From DAIOFH01 sp036745875 (GTDB taxonomy: Bacteria; Planctomycetota; SZUA-567), in assembly GCA_036745875.1 (NCBI GenBank), contig DAIOFH010000045.1, forward strand, positions 1-27,766: DNA of 27,766 nucleotides. The letters are read 5' to 3'. Positions 6,285 to 14,635 of the stretch are shown here, piece after piece. The stretch's first letter is position 1, and each line of letters begins with the position of its first letter. The position numbers and the translations under genes were made by a program. The notes under the pieces are model-generated. The model worked only from the letters and a program-made list of their open reading frames with translations. It searched no databases and had not been told where the DNA came from.

Positions 6285-7310
6285 ATGTCTTTTGATATGG
6301 CGAAGTTTTTCCGCATGTTGTTTTTGGTCCTGTTGGCCGGGATATTGGTGTTGGGTGCGGCATATACGTTCCTGGATTTCGGCAAGCCGCGCCAGGAGAC
6401 AGACCCTGTCGCCCTTGCGGAACAGGCGCGGGATGCGCTGGAAGCGGTCAAGGTCAGGCAGCCAACGGACAGGCGTCCGGCAAGTTATGATTCGATAATG
6501 ACTCCCCTGGATCGGATGCTGGCTCTTGCCCGGCAGCTGACCCAGGATATCAGCTATGATTCAGTCAATGATTTCGACAAGATCCGTCAACTGACTGACC
6601 CGGTTATTGCCATTGCAACCGAGGCGCAAAAACAGTCGGAGACGGAGACCGGCCCTCTTGCCAAGGAATATCGTTTCAGCCAGCAGAAGGCCGAGGCCTG
6701 TCAATATCTTGCGTCCGCCATGTGGAGCAGGATGGAGGCGAGGCGAAGCATGAGCGCCCGCAGTATGTTTGATGCGCCGCAGTCGTATCCCGAAGGGGAA
6801 ATCGCCGCTGTCCTTGGCGTGATCAATCAGGGTCTCGACGCCGATCCGACCAATAAGGAGTTGTGGTATATGCGGGGCATTGTCAACCGCGCCAACGGCT
6901 TGTTTGCCGCGGCGGCCAGGGATCTGGAGCGGTCGGTCGAAATCGATCCGGGCAATGCGGGAGCGTGGAATGTGCTTGGCTTGGTGAACATCAGTCTACG
7001 CCAGTTCGACAGGGCGGAGGAGAGTCTCGAACGGTCGAAAGGCATCATACTGGCTCGCGAACGGATCGACGGCGTCAAGCCGGGCGCGGAATATACCTCG
7101 ATAATTTTCAATCTCGCGCGTTTTCATGAGGGTTTGGCTGCTTTTTACAATCGCGAAAACAGGATTGATCCGTCACCGGAAAACCAGCGTCTCGCCGGGC
7201 GGCATATGGGAGAAGCGCGGAAATATTTTGAGGAATTCCTCATGCGCGAGCCGCCGGACAGTCCCGATGCCGCAACCGCGCGGCGATTGATGGACGGCTT
7301 GGGCAATTAA
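6285..7310 (+). CDS. Membrane-anchored TPR-repeat protein, 341 aa
   Basis: A single predicted membrane helix (residues about 10-29, with FFRMLFLVLLAGILVLGAAY) is followed by a helical region and then at least two tetratricopeptide repeats. One lies at about 192-225 (ELWYMRGIVNRANGLFAAAA ... DPGN) and one at about 226-259 (AWNVLGLVNISLRQFDRAEE). TPRs mediate protein-protein contacts; the partner is unknown. The orientation is probably N-in with the repeats in the periplasm. ATG 6285 is preceded by AGAGGAG at 6273-6279; upstream in-frame TTG codons fall inside the repeat element and are rejected. A hairpin followed by a T-run at 7348-7380 may terminate it. Confidence 0.8.
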   Translation: MSFDMAKFFRMLFLVLLAGILVLGAAYTFLDFGKPRQETDPVALAEQARDALEAVKVRQPTDRRPASYDSIMTPLDRMLALARQLTQDISYDSVNDFDKIRQLTDPVIAIATEAQKQSETETGPLAKEYRFSQQKAEACQYLASAMWSRMEARRSMSARSMFDAPQSYPEGEIAAVLGVINQGLDADPTNKELWYMRGIVNRANGLFAAAARDLERSVEIDPGNAGAWNVLGLVNISLRQFDRAEESLERSKGIILARERIDGVKPGAEYTSIIFNLARFHEGLAAFYNRENRIDPSPENQRLAGRHMGEARKYFEEFLMREPPDSPDAATARRLMDGLGN

Positions 7311-7347
7311 CCTCTCAGGTCGAGAGATAAACAACACACCAACGTCA

Positions 7348-7380
7348 TACTGGTCCGGCGTTTCGCTGAACAGTAATTTT
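7348..7380 (+). repeat. Degenerate hairpin repeat (copy 2), possible terminator
   Basis: TACTGGTCCGGCG, loop TTT, CGCTGAACAGTA, followed by ATTTTTCC. On the opposite strand it aligns with the perfect palindrome at 3691-3727, with a one-base deletion and a few substitutions. Because a T-run follows, this copy may serve as the terminator of the TPR gene. Confidence 0.55.
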
Positions 7381-7476
7381 TCCTGTGTGAAATGTCGAAT
7401 TATCGGAGATTTTCGGAAGGGCGTCGTCCTTTGACAATACAGTTATATTCTGATTCATCCACCCAGGAGGATTTTC

Positions 7477-8397
7477 ATGGACAGGCGCGACTTCCTTAAA
7501 GCGACCGCAGCCGCCGGGCTCGGTCTTGCACTCGGATTCTCAAATGGCAAGCCCGTAGCGACTTCCGACTCGGTCTTCGCGGCCGAAAATCCCGGCACAC
7601 CTGCCGATCTCGCTGCTGTCAGAAACGGCGAACCAGGCGACATGTTCGACGCCGGCATCGCCGCCCTCGGCGGTATGCGACGCTTCGTCAAACCAGGCCA
7701 AACCGTGGTTCTTAAGCCAAACGTGAGCTGGGAATCCACCCCGCAGCTCTCCGGCAACACGAACCCCGGATTACTGGCCCGCATAATCAAACGCTGCCAT
7801 GAGGCGGGAGCGAAAAAAGTCACTGTCGTCGACCATACCATCGAAAACGGCAGGCGCTGCTATGAACTGAGCGGTATCGGCGAAGCCAGCCGGCTGGAAG
7901 GCGCAACCGTCGCCCCGGCCGAAGCTGAACGGTACTACCAACTGCAGCAGGTCGGCGGCAAATCGCTGCGACAGGCGGCCATTCACGAAGCCATCCTCGA
8001 AGCCGACGTTTTCATCAACATCCCCGTCCTCAAGCACCACGGCGGCGCAGGCATGACCGCCGCCATCAAAAATCTCATGGGAGCCGTGTGGGACAGGCGA
8101 TATTACCACGCCAACGACCTCCACCAGTGCATTGCCGATTTCCTCAGTGTGAGAAAACCCGACCTCAATGTCGTCGACTGTTATCGCATCCTTACCCAGC
8201 ACGGCCCGCGTGGCGGCTCGGCCAACGACGTGAAAACGCCGAAAATGCAGCTTCTTTCCACAGATATCGTCGCCGTGGATATCGCCGCCGCCCGCCTTCT
8301 CGAACGGGACCCGGCCAGACATATCCAACTCGCTTTTGAGGCAGGCCACGGCCAAATCGATCCGGCAAGATTGGCTGCGCGACGAATAACATTATAA
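7477..8397 (+). CDS. Tat-exported DUF362 protein, 306 aa
   Basis: The N-terminus MDRRDFLKATAAAGLGLALG is a twin-arginine signal (RRDFLK). The mature part matches DUF362: VLKPNVSW at 78-85, ADVFINIPVLKHH at 176-188 and the hallmark AAIKNLMGAVWDRRYYH at 195-211. Many DUF362 proteins carry ferredoxin-type Cys clusters at the C-terminus; this one has none and ends about residue 306, so it is the ferredoxin-less exported form. Tat export suggests folding or cofactor insertion in the cytoplasm before export. The function of the family is not firmly established. AGGAGG at 7464-7469 fixes the start. It appears to be monocistronic, with a strong terminator at 8453. Confidence 0.88.
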   Translation: MDRRDFLKATAAAGLGLALGFSNGKPVATSDSVFAAENPGTPADLAAVRNGEPGDMFDAGIAALGGMRRFVKPGQTVVLKPNVSWESTPQLSGNTNPGLLARIIKRCHEAGAKKVTVVDHTIENGRRCYELSGIGEASRLEGATVAPAEAERYYQLQQVGGKSLRQAAIHEAILEADVFINIPVLKHHGGAGMTAAIKNLMGAVWDRRYYHANDLHQCIADFLSVRKPDLNVVDCYRILTQHGPRGGSANDVKTPKMQLLSTDIVAVDIAAARLLERDPARHIQLAFEAGHGQIDPARLAARRITL

Positions 8398-8452
8398 AAG
8401 CGGTTTCAAATACTTAATAAACTGTTTCATATTGTTTCATGTTCGATTCAAT

Positions 8453-8480
8453 CCGCAAAGCCCAGGCTTTGCGGGTTTTT
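8453..8480 (+). terminator. Intrinsic terminator after the DUF362 gene
   Basis: A 10 bp perfect stem CCGCAAAGCC / GGCTTTGCGG with a CA loop (probably opening to 4 nt), followed by GTTTTT. The rest of 8398-8573 contains nothing I can name. Confidence 0.88.
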
Positions 8481-8573
8481 CATAATTACATCCAATAAAG
8501 AATCCGGTTCGCTTTGCCCCTTACATCGACGAGGTTTTTCGTTCATCCTATGTGGTGGAAAAATAGACCGAAG

Positions 8574-9014
8574 CTATACTATTTTAATCGGCATGTAATA
8601 ATCCATTTGTGAATACCCCATCGCCTTTTGAGCTTCCGGCGGAGTTATTATATTGCCCAACTGCTTGCGCGACGTGTCCTGCGCAAAGCAACCGTTGGCC
8701 TGGATAAACTGCATGATGGCGCTCATCGCTTCTTCATTGCTTTCCCCATCGGCGTCGCAGGCTACGGCATAGAGGCCGCCGGGGAAGTCCACCATGTCGA
8801 ATGCGTCTGGTACCTCGAGGCCGTCGTGGTGCATGTAGTACCAGACGAACCCGCCGCGGCTTTCGTCAAACCAAAGGAAGTCCCGGGGAAACATCGTCCG
8901 CGGCAATGTTTCCATCCAACTGGAAAATTCATCAAGGGCCTGGTCGCCGAACATCCCGCACTTGGACGACACCATTGTGCATTTCGGTATTTTATACACG
9001 CGGACATTTTCCAT
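8574..9014 (-). CDS. GyrI-like / AraC-type effector-binding-domain protein, 146 aa
   Basis: I read this as a stand-alone small-molecule-binding domain of the GyrI-like (SOUL/AraC effector-binding) type. It has the middle segment FVWYYMHHDG, the pattern FDMVDFPGGLYAVACDADG typical of the central strand, and an end YYMPIKIV that resembles the family's conserved final strand. No DNA-binding domain is present. An upstream extension in the same frame runs through the intergenic hairpin and is rejected, because ATG 9014 has a good GGAGCAGGA just upstream. It follows the solute-binding protein gene by 83 nt on the same strand and may share its transcript past a hairpin. Domain assignment is by resemblance only. 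Confidence 0.6.
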   Translation of the reverse strand: MENVRVYKIPKCTMVSSKCGMFGDQALDEFSSWMETLPRTMFPRDFLWFDESRGGFVWYYMHHDGLEVPDAFDMVDFPGGLYAVACDADGESNEEAMSAIMQFIQANGCFAQDTSRKQLGNIITPPEAQKAMGYSQMDYYMPIKIV

Positions 9015-9034
9015 TGTTCCTGCTCCTATTGATC

Positions 9035-9063
9035 CGGGGGATACGGCAAAGCCGTATCCCCCG
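9035..9063 (-). other. Perfect 13 bp intercistronic hairpin
   Basis: CGGGGGATACGGC, loop AAA, GCCGTATCCCCCG, between the solute-binding protein gene and the GyrI-like gene. No T-run follows on the minus strand, so it is more likely an mRNA 3'-end stabiliser or partial attenuator that raises the first gene's expression over the second than a full terminator. Confidence 0.75.
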
Positions 9064-9097
9064 AATGCGTAAGTACGGTGAAAACGCGGGTCATTGT

Positions 9098-10462
9098 TTA
9101 TTCGTAATCTTCCAGGTCGATGTCGGCGAGGACGTTGTCGATGCGTTTCTTCAGGTCCTTCATGCCGGCTTCGGCGGTGGGGTAGGTGCCTGCCACGATG
9201 TCCTGCAGGGTGGCGGCCCACATGGTGGTGACTTCAAAGTGATAGGGGTTCGGGGTGAAGAGGATGGTCGCGCCGGGGATCGTCTTGTCGAACATTTCCT
9301 TGTAGCCTTCGAATTCGCCGATCAGCTTCTGGAAGTCGGGGTTGTTGAAGACGGATTTTCTCGGGGTGTCGACGGACTTCCATTCGGTGACGGAGAAGGT
9401 CAGGAAATCCTTGCTGGTGAAGTACTGCAGAAACAGCCACGCCGCGTCCTTGGACTTGGAGAAGTTGTTCATGGACAGCGCCCACGCCCAGAGGTTGGCG
9501 GTGAGGGGCTTGGTGTTGCTGGCGGGCTTCACTGGGGCAAGGGAGGCGAGATTGCCGGACTGGTCGGAGCCGCCCTTGAAGTTGGTGAAATAGCCGAGGA
9601 TGTCGGCGTCGAAGAGGATCGCCGCTTTGCGGGCGCCGAGGTCGGCCGCGCACTGGTACCAGGTGTTGGTGGACCACTGCGGGTTGGCGGACTCCTTGAT
9701 CATGTCGACCCAGTCCTGGGTCATCTTGATGGCTTCGGGGGAGTCGAGCTTCGACACCAGGCGGCCGTTTTCGATTGCCATGTCAACCGCGCCGTAGTTG
9801 GCGAAGGTGGTCAGGTAGCCGGTGTTGACCGTCGCCCAGTTGCGGGTGCCGCGGACGGCGATACCGTAGGTGCTGGGGCCGTCGAAGTTCTGTAGCTTCT
9901 TGGCTGCGGCGTAGAGTTCTTCCGGGGTGGTCGGGGGTGTGATGCCCTTTTCCTTGAACAAAACCTTGTTGTAGCTGATGCAGTTCGTTTCGAAGCCGAC
10001 CGGGATGCCCCAGAGCTTGCCGGTGCCGACCTTGTGGCCGGGGACGAGGTCCCAGCGCATCGACCCGAGAATGCTGTCGTAGAAGTCGCCGATATCGTAG
10101 TCGGCGGCGGTCAGCTTGCCGTTGTTGACGTATTCGTCAAGGTCGACAAGGTAACCGGCGGGAGCATATTCCCAGGCCTGGTACGCGCCGGACATGAACA
10201 CGTCCGGGTCGCCGGAGCGGCTGGCGATAGAGGTCGCGAGCTTGTCCATGTAATTTTCTTCCGGAATGACGTTCTGTTCGACCTTGATGCCGGTCAGCTT
10301 TTCGAAATCGGCGATTTTCTTGAGCATTCCTTCTGCATAGGGGTGCTGGACCAGCATGACCTTGACCGTTTGACCTTCGCACTGACGCCAGTTGAATTCG
10401 CCGGCGACGACTGCAGAGACCATGAACATGGCGACTGCAAGAGCCAAAATTGCTTTCCTCAT
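9098..10462 (-). CDS. ABC transporter extracellular solute-binding protein (family 1, sugar type), 454 aa
   Basis: A Sec signal peptide (MRKAILALAVAMFMVSAVVA, cleavage after residue 20) without lipobox cysteine marks a soluble periplasmic protein. The mature part follows the sugar-binding family 1 layout: VKVMLVQHPYAEGMLKKIAD, FEKLTGIKVEQNVIPEENY, DPDVFMSGAYQAWEYAPAG, LWGIPVGFETNCISYNKVLF, and the late hinge region LWAWALSMNNFSKSKDAAWL. The ligand is probably a carbohydrate or polyol, not determinable by eye. AGGAGGAAG lies just ahead of ATG 10462. No permease or ATPase genes lie nearby, so it is an orphan component. A candidate promoter at 10826-10854 would give an unusually long leader of about 350 nt. 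Confidence 0.93.
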   Translation of the reverse strand: MRKAILALAVAMFMVSAVVAGEFNWRQCEGQTVKVMLVQHPYAEGMLKKIADFEKLTGIKVEQNVIPEENYMDKLATSIASRSGDPDVFMSGAYQAWEYAPAGYLVDLDEYVNNGKLTAADYDIGDFYDSILGSMRWDLVPGHKVGTGKLWGIPVGFETNCISYNKVLFKEKGITPPTTPEELYAAAKKLQNFDGPSTYGIAVRGTRNWATVNTGYLTTFANYGAVDMAIENGRLVSKLDSPEAIKMTQDWVDMIKESANPQWSTNTWYQCAADLGARKAAILFDADILGYFTNFKGGSDQSGNLASLAPVKPASNTKPLTANLWAWALSMNNFSKSKDAAWLFLQYFTSKDFLTFSVTEWKSVDTPRKSVFNNPDFQKLIGEFEGYKEMFDKTIPGATILFTPNPYHFEVTTMWAATLQDIVAGTYPTAEAGMKDLKKRIDNVLADIDLEDYE

Positions 10463-10825
10463 AACGCTTCCTCCTGAAAAAGAAACAGAAACAACGCAGA
10501 ACCACACAAAAAACAACTTCTCTAAAACGTGTCCCTTCGCTGCAAAAGGGAGCAATTTCGTGTAGGCATTGACTATGGGCTTGGCAGGGGTATTACCAAT
10601 ACGCTTTTGGCGTTAAGTATAGCTGCTTTCATGCCGGTTCCTTTTTACTGTACAACTGCATAGTAACAGGACGTCAAGCGCAGGGAGCATAACAAAGCGA
10701 TCGGCTGCATCGGGCATTGTGAGGATAAGTCAGGCAAATATAGTACGGTTGAGAAAATATGGCGAACTGCTGTATGGGACGTTCAAAAGTTCCTTTGGAT
10801 ACTTTTTAAATGTAACTTTTTAAGT

Positions 10826-10854
10826 ATTGTACCTCTTTTTCCCAAAAAAGTCAA
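10826..10854 (-). promoter_or_regulatory. Candidate promoter for the solute-binding protein gene
   Basis: On the minus strand TTGACT (10854-10849), an exact 17 nt spacer and TACAAT (10831-10826). This is the best sigma-70 match in the region, about 355 nt upstream of the start codon. Confidence 0.55.
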
Positions 10855-10945
10855 CTTTTTTTTGCGATAAATATAGCCATAATGTTATTTTTTCAGTTAA
10901 CAAATGTTTACAAGTTGAACAGCTTTATTCATCCCAAGTGCGGAA

Positions 10946-10973
10946 TTGACTTTTCCATATAATCTGGTAAAAT
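10946..10973 (+). promoter_or_regulatory. Candidate promoter for the chemoreceptor gene
   Basis: TTGACT at 10946-10951, 16 nt spacer, TAAAAT at 10968-10973, about 210 nt before the start codon. TATAAT at 11048-11053 is an alternative but lacks a good -35 box. Confidence 0.45.
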
Positions 10974-11192
10974 ATACACGTATTTTGATAATTTTTTTTG
11001 ATCTGACATTTGCTGTGATTTTAGCACTTCCGTGGTTGGCATTTATCTATAATACCTAAAATAATGTGAACACGATTCTGCCTAGCAACGTGGTGTTGAG
11101 GACAATTATTTTGGTTTTATCGAAAAAAGTCTAGTGATTTTTGTATGGTGCCCGGGTATGTTGCCCTATATCAGGGCGAGGAGGAATTTGCG

Positions 11193-13046
11193 ATGCACCT
11201 GTCATTAAAAGGAAAATTGTTGGTTACCTGCATTTTGGCGGCGATGGTTCCTGCCATTGTCATCACCGCAATCTGCTTCAACATCTCGAACAAGGCGCAA
11301 GGGCAGATGATGGACAACTCTCTGGCCTCATTCAAGAATGGCGTCGATCAGATGCTGGAGATGACACGCCGCTCCATAGTTAGCGCCGGCCAGCTCGTCG
11401 CCGATGACGAGGAAATCATGGATGCAATCGTCGCGAACGATAAATCGTACCTTATCCAGTATTCCAAGGGATTGCTCGGGAATCCGAATCTCGACCTTGC
11501 GTACATCACCTTCGTCGACCACGCCGGCACCGTCGTGGCGCGAGGGCACCGCGACCAGTCCGGCGACAGTATGGCGCAGAACCCAGCCGTCAAGGCCGCC
11601 ATCGGCGGCAAGGCCGCGGTCACGATCGCCTCGACTCCCGTCAGCAGGCTCGACATGCGCGGCGCTGTTCCCGTACTGGACGCAAACAGGAAAGTCGTCG
11701 GCGCCGTGGTCTTGGGCGTCAACATTGCATCCGAGCGTTTTGTCGATGAAGTGAAGAAAACCTTCAGCGCCGAATGCACCCTCTTCCAGGGGGACGAGCG
11801 CGTCATGACCACCATTATCAGCGATGGGAAACGCGCTATCGGCACCAAAATGACCAATCCCGCCGTCGTCTCCGCCGTTTTGCAGGGCGGTAACACATTC
11901 CGCGATTCCAATGTCATCCTCGGGAACGCCTACCAGACGATTTACTGGCCGGTACGCAATCTCGACAATGCGGTTATCGGCATGTACTTTGTCGGTGTCC
12001 CGTCCATCGTCATGGACAACGCCGCATCCAGCCAGTTGCGCGCGGTGATCATCGCCCTGATCATCGTATTTATCCTCGCTTTCATCGCCGCACTGCTCGT
12101 TTCACGTGGGGTCGCCGGGCCGATCGCTAAATCGATGCTGATGCTTTCGGAGGCATCCGGACACGTCTCAGACGCCTCTGACGCCATTTCTGACGCCTGC
12201 ACGACCCTTGTCGAGGTGGCGCAGGACCAGGCGGCAATGGCGGAGGAAACGTCCTCCGCGCTCGAGGAATTGACCAGTATGGCCAAGTCGAACGCCGACA
12301 CGGCCACAGCCGCCGACAAGATCATGGCCGATACCCGCACCGCCGCCAAGGAAGCGGACGCCGCCATGCGCGGGATGGTGTCGACAATGGAGGCGATCAA
12401 GGATTCTTCGGACAAGATTTCCGGCATCATCAAGACGATCCAGGATATATCCTTCCAGACCAACCTTCTTGCCTTGAACGCGGCAGTCGAAGCGGCCAGG
12501 GCGGGCGAGCACGGCAAGGGCTTTGCCGTGGTGGCGGACGAGGTCAGGAACCTTGCGCAAAGGGCGGGCCAGGCAGCGAGGGATACATCCGGCCTTATCG
12601 CCGAGTCGGTTGATCAGACGAACCGGGGAGCGAAGGACGTGGTCGGAGCGGCCGATCTAATCAATTCCAGCCTGTCCAACACGGACAAGGTTGCGGACAT
12701 GGTTCGTGCGGTCGGCGATGCGTCGGACGAGCAGTCGCAGGGGATCGACCAGATCAACACAGCCGTCAACAACCTGGACAAGGACACCCAGCTGGTATCG
12801 GAAAACTCCAATTCCGTCGCGGATATCGCCAAGCTGCTGGCGGAACAATCGATGGAGATGGAGAACGTGGTACAGGAAATTTCAGTCCTGATCGGCGTCG
12901 AGGTGGCTCCCCATGCGCCGCGCGGGCCCAAACCGCCATTCGAGAAACAGTCGCGCCCGCCGCGCCCGAAGATCCAGATCCGCAAGCACAAGCCCGCCAA
13001 CCAGACGCTGAAGAGCCTGCCTCCTCCGTCAGGCAGCGACTTTTGA
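11193..13046 (+). CDS. Methyl-accepting chemotaxis protein with periplasmic Cache-type sensor, 617 aa
   Basis: The layout is a transmembrane helix at 8-29, a periplasmic domain at about 35-280, a second helix at about 283-304 and a cytoplasmic signalling domain. The sensor resembles Cache_3-Cache_2 (DLAYITFVDHAGTVVARGHR; AVPVLDANRKVVGAVVLGVN). The receptor tip that contacts CheA/CheW is conserved at 420-457 (FQTNLLALNAAVEAARAGEH, GKGFAVVADEVRNLAQRAG). A recognisable HAMP domain is not obvious; the segment after helix 2 is short. The C-terminus (from about 572) is basic and Pro-rich, with no NWETF-type CheR/CheB tether. ATG 11193 is chosen because GAGGAGGAA lies 7 nt upstream; an in-frame ATG at 11145 lacks this. 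The divergent solute-binding protein could in principle present ligand to it, which is inference. Confidence 0.93.
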   Translation: MHLSLKGKLLVTCILAAMVPAIVITAICFNISNKAQGQMMDNSLASFKNGVDQMLEMTRRSIVSAGQLVADDEEIMDAIVANDKSYLIQYSKGLLGNPNLDLAYITFVDHAGTVVARGHRDQSGDSMAQNPAVKAAIGGKAAVTIASTPVSRLDMRGAVPVLDANRKVVGAVVLGVNIASERFVDEVKKTFSAECTLFQGDERVMTTIISDGKRAIGTKMTNPAVVSAVLQGGNTFRDSNVILGNAYQTIYWPVRNLDNAVIGMYFVGVPSIVMDNAASSQLRAVIIALIIVFILAFIAALLVSRGVAGPIAKSMLMLSEASGHVSDASDAISDACTTLVEVAQDQAAMAEETSSALEELTSMAKSNADTATAADKIMADTRTAAKEADAAMRGMVSTMEAIKDSSDKISGIIKTIQDISFQTNLLALNAAVEAARAGEHGKGFAVVADEVRNLAQRAGQAARDTSGLIAESVDQTNRGAKDVVGAADLINSSLSNTDKVADMVRAVGDASDEQSQGIDQINTAVNNLDKDTQLVSENSNSVADIAKLLAEQSMEMENVVQEISVLIGVEVAPHAPRGPKPPFEKQSRPPRPKIQIRKHKPANQTLKSLPPPSGSDF

Positions 13047-13076
13047 TACCATAGCAGTAACCATTTAAAATACAAA

Positions 13077-13114
13077 GGGCACAGAGAATAGTTTTTCTCT
13101 GTGCCTTCTTTTTG
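13077..13114 (+). terminator. Terminator between the chemoreceptor and the cobalamin operon
   Basis: An 11 bp stem GGCACAGAGAA / TTCTCTGTGCC with loop TAGTTT is followed by TTCTTTTTG. It serves the plus-strand chemoreceptor and lies between convergent genes; it may also stop minus-strand transcription weakly. Confidence 0.85.
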
Positions 13115-13138
13115 TTCTCCTCCGCTAAACGGTCCCGT

Positions 13139-14635
13139 CTATAACATTTTATACACGGCATCCATATCCAGCGCGTTGCGTAAAGCGCCCGCGAGCAGGT
13201 TGTACTGCTGTTCCTTGAACTGGCGAAAATCGCCACCGCCGCCGGCGATGTATTCGATCCCCTTGTCGGACGACAGCTGCCGGGCGATGCGTTCGGCAAT
13301 ATCGCCATTGTCGAAAACGCCGTGGATATAGGTGCCGAGGGCCGCGCCCTTGGCCGCGCCGTCGGCGGTCGACCGACCGTCGGCGTCGATCATGGAAAAG
13401 TGGCCCGCATCCTCGTCAACGGCGGTTTTCCCCATGTGTATTTCGTAGCCGTCGAAGGAAGCTCCGGAAAGGAAGGAGAAATAGCCCTCCAGGTTGGAGA
13501 CCGTGCCGGTGGCGCGGGTGCGGGTCTTTTGCCGGTCGAAGACGGTGCGCATGGGGAGTATCCCCATGCCGCGCATGTTGCCGCCCTGTTCCACGCTGTC
13601 GGGATCGGACAATTCCGTCCCCAGCATTTGGAATCCGCCGCAAATGCCGATGACGGGCCGCCCTGCGGTCGCGTGTTTTTTTACACCTGCTTCCAAGCCA
13701 TTTTGCCGCAGCCAGGCGAGGTCCGACATGGTGTTCTTGCTGCCGGGCAGGATGATGAGGTCGGGACTGCCGAGTTCCCTTTGGCGCTCGACATAGCGCA
13801 CGCCGAGGAAGGGATGTTGTTCCAGTGCGGCGAAATCCGTGAAGTTTGAGATACGGGGAAAGCGGATTATTGCTATATCCAGCGGTTTCGTATGGCTGTT
13901 CATGCTCAGCCGCGACGACAGGCTGTCCTCGTCGTCGATATGCATGTCAAGCCATGGAACGACGCCAAGCACCGCTTTTCCCGTCAGGCGTTCGAGCTCT
14001 GTAAGGCCGGGCCGCAGAATCTCCACATCGCCCCGGAACTTATTGATGACGATTCCCCGTATCCGCGCCTGGTCCTCCTGTGGGAGCAGAAGGATGGTGC
14101 CGTAAACGCTAGCGAACACCCCGCCCCTGTCGATGTCTCCGACCAGCAGGACTGGAGCATCGGCGATAGCGGCCATTCCCATATTGACGATGTCGTTGTC
14201 CATGAGGTTTATTTCGGCCGGGCTGCCAGCGCCTTCTATCACGACAATGTCATGCTTGGAGGCGAGGGCTTCGTAGGCCTGGCGGACGACCGGGACGAAT
14301 TCCGTCTTGCGGCCGTAGTACTCTGAGGCCGACATGTCGCCAAGCACTTCGCCTTTGACGATGACCTGGCTTTTCGCGTCGCCTGTCGGCTTGAGGAGGA
14401 TTGGGTTCATAAGGACATCCGGTTCCACTCCCGCCGCTTCGGCCTGTGCCACCTGGGCGCGGCCCATCTCCAGGCCGTCCGCAGTAATGAAGCTGTTCAA
14501 GGCCATGTTTTGGCTTTTGAACGGCGCGACTGAATAGCCGTCCTGGCGGAATATGCGGCACAATCCGGCGACGAGGACACTCTTCCCCGCGTTGGACGCG
14601 GTGCCCTGGACCATGATGCATTTCGCTTTGTTCAT
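13139..14635 (-). CDS. cbiP: Cobyric acid synthase, 498 aa
   Basis: CbiP/CobQ amidates the b, d, e and g carboxylates of adenosyl-cobyrinic acid a,c-diamide using glutamine and ATP. The N-terminal synthetase-type P-loop GTASNAGKS is at 11-19, followed by the family motif PFKSQNMALNSF (38-49). The C-terminal class I glutamine amidotransferase-like domain has GICGGFQMLG with nucleophile Cys332 and a late YIHGVFDN supplying His. The length is standard. ATG 14635 overlaps the cobD stop by the tetranucleotide ATGA. The reading frame stays open far upstream inside cobD, but that part is cobD shadow. It is the last gene of the operon. Confidence 0.96.
   Translation of the reverse strand: MNKAKCIMVQGTASNAGKSVLVAGLCRIFRQDGYSVAPFKSQNMALNSFITADGLEMGRAQVAQAEAAGVEPDVLMNPILLKPTGDAKSQVIVKGEVLGDMSASEYYGRKTEFVPVVRQAYEALASKHDIVVIEGAGSPAEINLMDNDIVNMGMAAIADAPVLLVGDIDRGGVFASVYGTILLLPQEDQARIRGIVINKFRGDVEILRPGLTELERLTGKAVLGVVPWLDMHIDDEDSLSSRLSMNSHTKPLDIAIIRFPRISNFTDFAALEQHPFLGVRYVERQRELGSPDLIILPGSKNTMSDLAWLRQNGLEAGVKKHATAGRPVIGICGGFQMLGTELSDPDSVEQGGNMRGMGILPMRTVFDRQKTRTRATGTVSNLEGYFSFLSGASFDGYEIHMGKTAVDEDAGHFSMIDADGRSTADGAAKGAALGTYIHGVFDNGDIAERIARQLSSDKGIEYIAGGGGDFRQFKEQQYNLLAGALRNALDMDAVYKML

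Larger units (their letters stand above)
10463..11192. other. Long divergent AT-rich regulatory region
   Basis: About 730 nt with no supported gene separates the minus-strand solute-binding gene from the plus-strand chemoreceptor. It holds a minus promoter candidate (10826-10854), a plus promoter candidate (10946-10973) and a second possible plus -10 box TATAAT at 11048-11053. ACTTTTTAA is directly repeated at 10801-10809 and 10815-10823, around the predicted minus start point. The right two-thirds (10790-11140) is strongly AT-rich compared with the genes around it. Confidence 0.6.

Noticed and set aside
7431..7459. TTGACA at 7431 as -35 of the DUF362 gene
   Set aside because: Sequence at 16-18 nt spacing (ATTCAT/TTCATC) is a poor -10 box and would put the start at the ribosome binding site.
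8801..9895. Plus-strand ORF of 364 aa opposite the solute-binding protein
   Set aside because: Crosses a hairpin and two real minus-strand genes; Gly/Val-rich shadow composition.
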